From the NCBI RefSeq assembly GCF_000972845.2, contig NC_040020.1:2604669-2668668 (forward strand): DNA of 64,000 nt, read 5' to 3'. Below the pieces are notes generated by a model that was not told the DNA's origin, did no database searches, and saw only the letters and a program-made list of their open reading frames with translations. The stretch's first letter is position 1. The number at the start of each line of letters is the position of its first letter. The DNA comes from Larimichthys crocea (taxonomy: Eukaryota > Chordata > Actinopteri > Sciaenidae). Below, in pieces: positions 59,140 through 64,000 of the stretch. Position numbers and translations under genes: made by a program.

Positions 59140-59795
59140 CAGCAAATTTAGAAGCACTTTTACTGAAGAAAAGTACCAAGTAAAAAAGTACAAGTCCTGC
59201 CTTTGAAATTTAAGTACAAAAGCAAAATGTACTTAAAAGTATCAATAGTAAATATACTTATTTTTCAGAATGTCTACAGAATAACAATTACAGAATAATA
59301 TCATGTTACTGGGTTATCATTTTTGATGCATTAATTTGATAGTCTACCTACAGATAACTCAGTATTTGAAACATTTCAACTGTTTCTGTAGGTGTTTAAC
59401 AGATTATCTATAGATTATGTGACAATTCATGAACATAATCTAATCAATATGAGAAAACAGCTGTTGAATCTCAATTAATAAGCTGTTTAAATATTAGAAA
59501 TGTTATAGGAAGACGAGGTGTTATCCCGTATCTTTCTTTCTTGTTCTTTTAATGTGGCTGGTAACTACCAGCATGTTGGTTATATTCTGTATTATTCATG
59601 TGAATCTGCAAAGTAACTTCAAAAGTAGTAACTAAAGCTATAATTTAAATGTAGAGGAGTAAAATGTACAGCCATTTCCCTCTGAAATGTGGTGGAGTCG
59701 AAGTAGAAAGTGGGATAAAATGGAAATATCTAAGTAAGATATATCAAAATTGTACTCAAGTAGTTGAGTAAAGTTTACTTATTTACACCACTGCC
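59140..59795. mobile_element. Non-autonomous DNA-transposon-like repeat
   Basis: It begins with an acttttact/aagtac-rich segment and ends 'actcaagtagttgagtaaag' ... 'ttacaccactg', a form found throughout teleost genomes. Terminal repeats were not delimited precisely, and a diverged partial copy of the middle occurs at about 60519-60650. Confidence 0.55.
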
Positions 59796-61176
59796 TACAG
59801 CTGAGGGCGCTACACTTGAAGGTCAGTGTCCTACAGGTTACTGTTTCTCCTCGATTAGATAAAAATCCACAACTGGCCTAGAAAATCTGCAGATTCCTCA
59901 GTCCTGCCTGTCCTGCTGTAGATGTAAAGAAAGAAAATGAAAAACCTTCATGCATCAGATGAGTGACAGAAATACACCATAAAAACTTAAGTAACCTTAA
60001 GGGCAGATGTTGTTGACTGACTGTTGGCCTGCGTGCCACAACAAGCATCAATCATCCTCCCCTTCTAAAGCAGGACCTTACAACAACTGGTAGCTGTGGT
60101 TTTGGCGAACAGCTCCAGACTGGTGAACATCCAGTCTAATTACATGTTTCTTTTGCACGGCTGAAATCCCAAATGAGGTTAAACAAGGAATTCTGTAATC
60201 TTATTTTAGACCCGACCATATATGGACATCCCGGAAACAATTATGGTCCTCAGGGAGGAAATATAGAAGTCTTAATTTAGGCTTTCTACTGTACATGCCC
60301 TCTTTCCAAGAACAAGTTCTATTTTCCAATAACATCATGTAACACTGAGGAAAATATGTATTGAAACATGATTTTTGTGTTGTTCTAAGTCTATCATTAG
60401 TGTTTTTAGCCTTAATGTGAATGTATGAAACTTGTTAAGTGAAGTTGTCACATGTTTAAACCTCCTTTTTAAGACTTATATGCATATATATATTTCACTT
60501 TGTCTGTAGATGTTTAAATGATCTATGCAGTGACAATTCATGAATATATCCTAACCAAGATGGTTTTTGTGCCTAGATGTACCCAAACTTTAACCAGAGT
60601 GGGGTAATATGAGAAAATCAGATACTGAATCTCAATTATTAGGATGTAAAAATGTATTCTCTGCATGTGCATAATCAGAATAATGTTTTATGGAAAGAGA
60701 AGTTACTTTTTTCCATTTTTCATTGTCCAGAGAAGCCCTTTGAATCTACCCTTGAGCGAGTCACTACCTGCTCCTTGTAATAAATAATTAGACAACAGTA
60801 AAGCTCCAACTATTAGGAGACTAGATAGTAACGAAGAGAAAAAAAAAAAAGAGCACCCATTCACCGGAAACAGGCATGACCCCGTCTGGCCCTCCTTTCC
60901 TCTGTGAGTGGGTGAGTTTGTTTTTTCACCAAGCCACAAACCCTATGGTTTAGTATGCTGAACTATATTTCACTGTAGACTTGAGAGGGGGTGGAGGGAA
61001 TGGAGTGACTGAATGAAACAACTCTGTGGTGTGTGTGTATGCAATCATTATCGTGTCAGGATGTGTTTGTGTCGAGCTCTCCGGAAAAAAAAAAAAAAAA
61101 AAAAATACACCTTGGCGTGTCGGCAGCACAGACACATCCGGAAGGAAGTGATGCAATCATTTCACTTAAGGTTACT

Positions 61177-61361
61177 TATATACAGTCGTCCGAGAGTTTC
61201 CTACAGCATATCCACACATGAGGCTTTTACTGACTCAACTGCCAGCTCCCATCTGAGGATCAGAATATACATCAGCTTCTTCTGTTTGCTGCCACATCTA
61301 CTGAACAAGGATCCTTGAGACAGCATTTCTCACACAAGCTCTGAATATAACAGATAAAAAG
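61177..61361 (+). promoter_or_regulatory. TATA box and non-coding exon 1 of the acidic SCPP
   Basis: TATATA at 61177-61182, transcription start expected near 61207, exon ending AAAAAG at 61361 before gtaact. The intron ends in ttacag at 61660 just before the ATG exon. A 23-base A run (about 61083-61105) lies upstream. Confidence 0.65.
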
Positions 61362-61661
61362 GTAACTGATTTTTTATTTATTTTACTTTTTCTTGCATGT
61401 AATCTGACTACATAGGGATTGGTTGCACTTAGTTTACATTAGTGAAGTTAAAGTTTTTAACCTTTTCTTTACATGTTCAGCAGTTTGAGTGCAACATAAA
61501 TCACAGACAACTAAACGCACTCTCTCAACCTTTTTTTGCATTTTTTTATTCATTTATTTATCATTTTGTGGCTTTATGTTTCTTGAGGGACAAACTATGT
61601 TTAATTGAATTTAATCAAATTAGTAACAATATAAAACGCACACTTGTATGTCTGTTACAGA

Positions 61662-63737
61662 ATGAAGGCTATCATCATTGTAACATTTTGCCTGATTGGA
61701 GCAGTTTTTGCCAACCCAGTAAGTACAAAACTCAGATCATTCAGCTCTTAAGACAGACTTTTAAATGTACATTATGCAATTTAACATGCATTTAACAAAG
61801 CTTGCTTCTATAGATGTACTTACATCATATACTAATTGTTTATTTCCCTGAATAAACTCCATCCTAAACAGCATCAGGTTTTATGTTGATATGCTGTACA
61901 TTTTGTAATAGTGTCCAATCACTTTATGTGAATCCGTGTTGATCTTTTGCACTTTAAGAAATCTAGAAACTAGAAATGAAACTTGTTCTAGTTATTTTTC
62001 TTAATCATGACCCTGTGACTTCTTTCTGACAGATTTTTTACAATGCCGTTTTGGAAACAAGTGAGCTCGATCCAAACACGGTGAGTGCTGACTGAAATCA
62101 GTCCTCCCTTCAAACTTTATCACATTTGACTCTTCTACAGCGCAATAACCCGACACTGTTTACACATTAATCATTTGACTGCAGACAATAGGTGTGGTTA
62201 GAAGAAGATTCTCCAGATCTCAAGACTAGTTCATAGACTATTGTTCACTATACTGTTTGTCTGGACACTTTGTGTAGCAATCGCTTGCCTGGGCGATAGT
62301 TGACATGAACGGATCTTAAATGAATGTGATGATTGTTAGTGGTTGCACTCATAAGGTATAATTAAATATTTTGTGGTTTGTGCTTACTTTGTTTTTCTTT
62401 TCCAGACTGAAAGTTTGTCTGTTTCACAATCATCTGAAAATGACACCTCAGAGATTCAGGTAATGCATATATTTCTTCACATAATTAGAAAATTATTATT
62501 TTCAGTTGCAGACGACTTTTTGAATCTTTTTTGGTTGTTGGTTTCACCTAAATGTGTGTGTATTCCTGTTTCTGTTGCAGAGCTCTGAAGAAACTACCTC
62601 AAGTCAAGTAAGTCATTTTGATTTGTTAGTCTTTCTGCACGACTCAAGAAGACACGTACAACCATTCATGAAGATGTGTTGTAAACATCTGAATTAACCT
62701 TATTAAATTGTCTCTTTTCAGAGTCTGAGCTCAGAGTCAGAATCGTCGGAAGAAACATCAGAGGACACGGTGGGTTGTGTCACTCTTTTTGAACTTTATT
62801 GCCATCAATAAACTACATAAAACATGTCAATATGGGTACAACTCTAATAATAAATGTAATGCTGACTTTTCACTTTTGCAGAAATATGCATTGTTTTCTA
62901 AAAGTGTGTTTTTCTTCCCCCACAAACAGACTTCAGAGGAGAGTGACAGTCAATCAGATGAGGACAATGAGGTAAGACCATTTAGATCTATGGTATTTGA
63001 TCAAACCTATATTTAATATACAATGTGTGATTCAACATCCTCCTAGTCTCCACTTGGCTCATATTATTCACTCTTTTCCCACAGTCAAACTCTATGGAAG
63101 AAACCAGAGATGACAGCATGGGAAGTGAGGAGAATGTTCGAAAGGTGAGACAAACATTTTGCACCCTCACCTGGTTTCTAAACTCTGTCCTGCTTAAGTT
63201 GAGATGAAAGCTGAGTGCTCTGCTTCTTCTCCGCAACAGAGTTTTGTTCAAGAGTTTGCAAGTGTCATCAAAGTCCACAGTGCAGAGGATAACAGCACAG
63301 AGGTCCAGGACAAACAGCCCACCTCCACCAGCACTTCTGTCAAACAAGGGACGACCACTACTCAGGGTCAAACAAACCAACCACTGGTGGACAATCCCAC
63401 CGACAGCAGTGAGAGCACCAGCGACAGCGCAGACGCCAGTGACATTACAGCTGTTACAGCTGCAAACAGTGACAGCAGTCAGAGCACCAGCAGTGAAAGC
63501 AACGAGACCAGTGAGACCAGTGACAGCAGTGACAGCAGTGATGAAACCAGCCAAAGCACAGAGAGTAATGCCAGTGACAGCACTGAGCTGAATCAGCTCA
63601 AAGCCTGTGTGAATGGCACTCAGAGCTGTGAAAGCGAAGAGGACTTCTTCCAGGAGATAGGAGACGATGCTCATTTCTCAGTAGACAACCTGATGGTGCC
63701 AGACGAGGAAGAAAGGGAGTTATTTCTAAGGAGATGA
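61662..63737 (+). CDS. scpp1: Acidic Ser/Asp/Glu-rich SCPP adjacent to sparcl1
   Basis: Spliced CDS, phase-0 introns: 61662-61718, 62033-62080, 62406-62459, 62581-62607, 62722-62769, 62930-62971, 63085-63144, 63240-63737; 277 residues. Signal peptide MKAIIIVTFCLIGAVFA. Five short exons carry S-S-E/E-S-E phosphorylation clusters (SSEETTSSQ, SLSSESESSEETSEDT, TSEESDSQSDEDNE). The 165-codon last exon has Thr/Gln-rich then Ser/Asp-rich repeats (SDSSDSSDET), two Cys (ACVNGTQSC) and an acidic end PDEEERELFLRR. No RGD. Poly(A) signal at 63949-63954. Acidic SCPPs of this sort act in collagen-based bone and dentine, binding calcium through phosphoserine and acidic residues. The position beside sparcl1, divergent, favours scpp1. 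Fish spp1 is the alternative, less likely without an RGD. Confidence 0.78.
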
Positions 63738-64000
63738 TGACATGTGCACCTCTATTGTGTTTGCCACTGTGAACTATAACACCATTAGATCTGCCTGAAA
63801 AACTCAGGATGACACATTTACTCTTGCCCATAGCTTCTGAATGTTTATGTTGGCTTCATGTTACCTGTTGGTTTGTGTGTGTGATTATTATTGTGATGAT
63901 ATGATATAGCCTTAAAGCATTTACTTTTACTGTTACTGTTTTGATAATAATAAACAAATAATATAACCATGGTATTTGGGTGCTTGCATGCTTTCATATA

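Larger units (their letters stand above)
56300..61170. other. Intergenic region between divergent sparcl1 and the acidic SCPP
   Basis: About 4.9 kb that should contain the sparcl1 promoter and first exon, not pinpointed. It holds GA and pentamer microsatellites (57423-57675), a LINE-tail-like fragment, a tandem duplication (58441-58522) and a MITE-like repeat (59140-59795). No other gene seen. Confidence 0.5.

Overview
The window is vertebrate nuclear DNA, best explained as a percomorph teleost fish. The basis is AT-rich sequence, short phase-0 exons with GT-AG introns, teleost-type LINE/SINE debris, and an anchor gene, sparcl1, in the position it holds beside fish SCPP (secretory calcium-binding phosphoprotein) genes. 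I read this as a tooth/bone/scale SCPP cluster. It was assembled by splicing exons by eye: nearly every gene has a TATA box, a non-coding first exon, a signal-peptide exon ending in phase 0, and further phase-0 exons rich in Pro/Gln, Thr, Gly or Ser/Asp/Glu.

Layout. 0.5-0.7 kb: promoter and first exon of a minus-strand gene that leaves the window. 2.7-3.7 kb: truncated LINE. 5.5-13.6 kb: three minus-strand P/Q-rich SCPP-like genes; the first two are paralogs, and the second ends in nine aspartates. 17.2-17.8 kb: a small acidic, Trp/Pro/Thr-rich gene ending near an RGD. 21.0-39.9 kb: an array of seven related mini-genes (five minus, two plus), each with TATA, 5' UTR exon, the same 19-residue signal exon, a short Arg/Ser-rich exon and a variable Thr- or Ala-rich last exon; one carries a nonsense codon. 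40.3-44.0 kb: a plus-strand, many-exon His/Gly/Pro-rich gene with a broken upstream copy of its promoter and signal exon. 44.5-46.3 kb: odam on the minus strand, tail-to-tail with it. 48.1-49.5 kb: a Gly/Asn-rich secreted-protein gene. 51.1-51.8 kb: an apparently intronless Gly/Ala/Gln-rich secreted-protein gene. 52.7-56.3 kb: sparcl1, complete in coding sequence. 61.7-63.7 kb: an acidic Ser/Asp/Glu SCPP, probably scpp1, divergent from sparcl1.

How they may work together. SCPPs are secreted matrix proteins. Acidic members bind calcium and P/Q-rich members occur in hypermineralised tooth surface tissues; odam is associated with the dental epithelium. S-x-E phosphorylation motifs (target of the Golgi kinase FAM20C) are visible in many genes here. 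The 21-40 kb array of Thr-rich proteins looks like a recent lineage-specific expansion and is the best candidate for something undescribed: phospho-motif plus mucin-like tail proteins, two of the wider Thr-rich set with a C-terminal RGD. All function statements for the unnamed genes are inference from architecture and position. Exon boundaries were read by eye and need transcript support.
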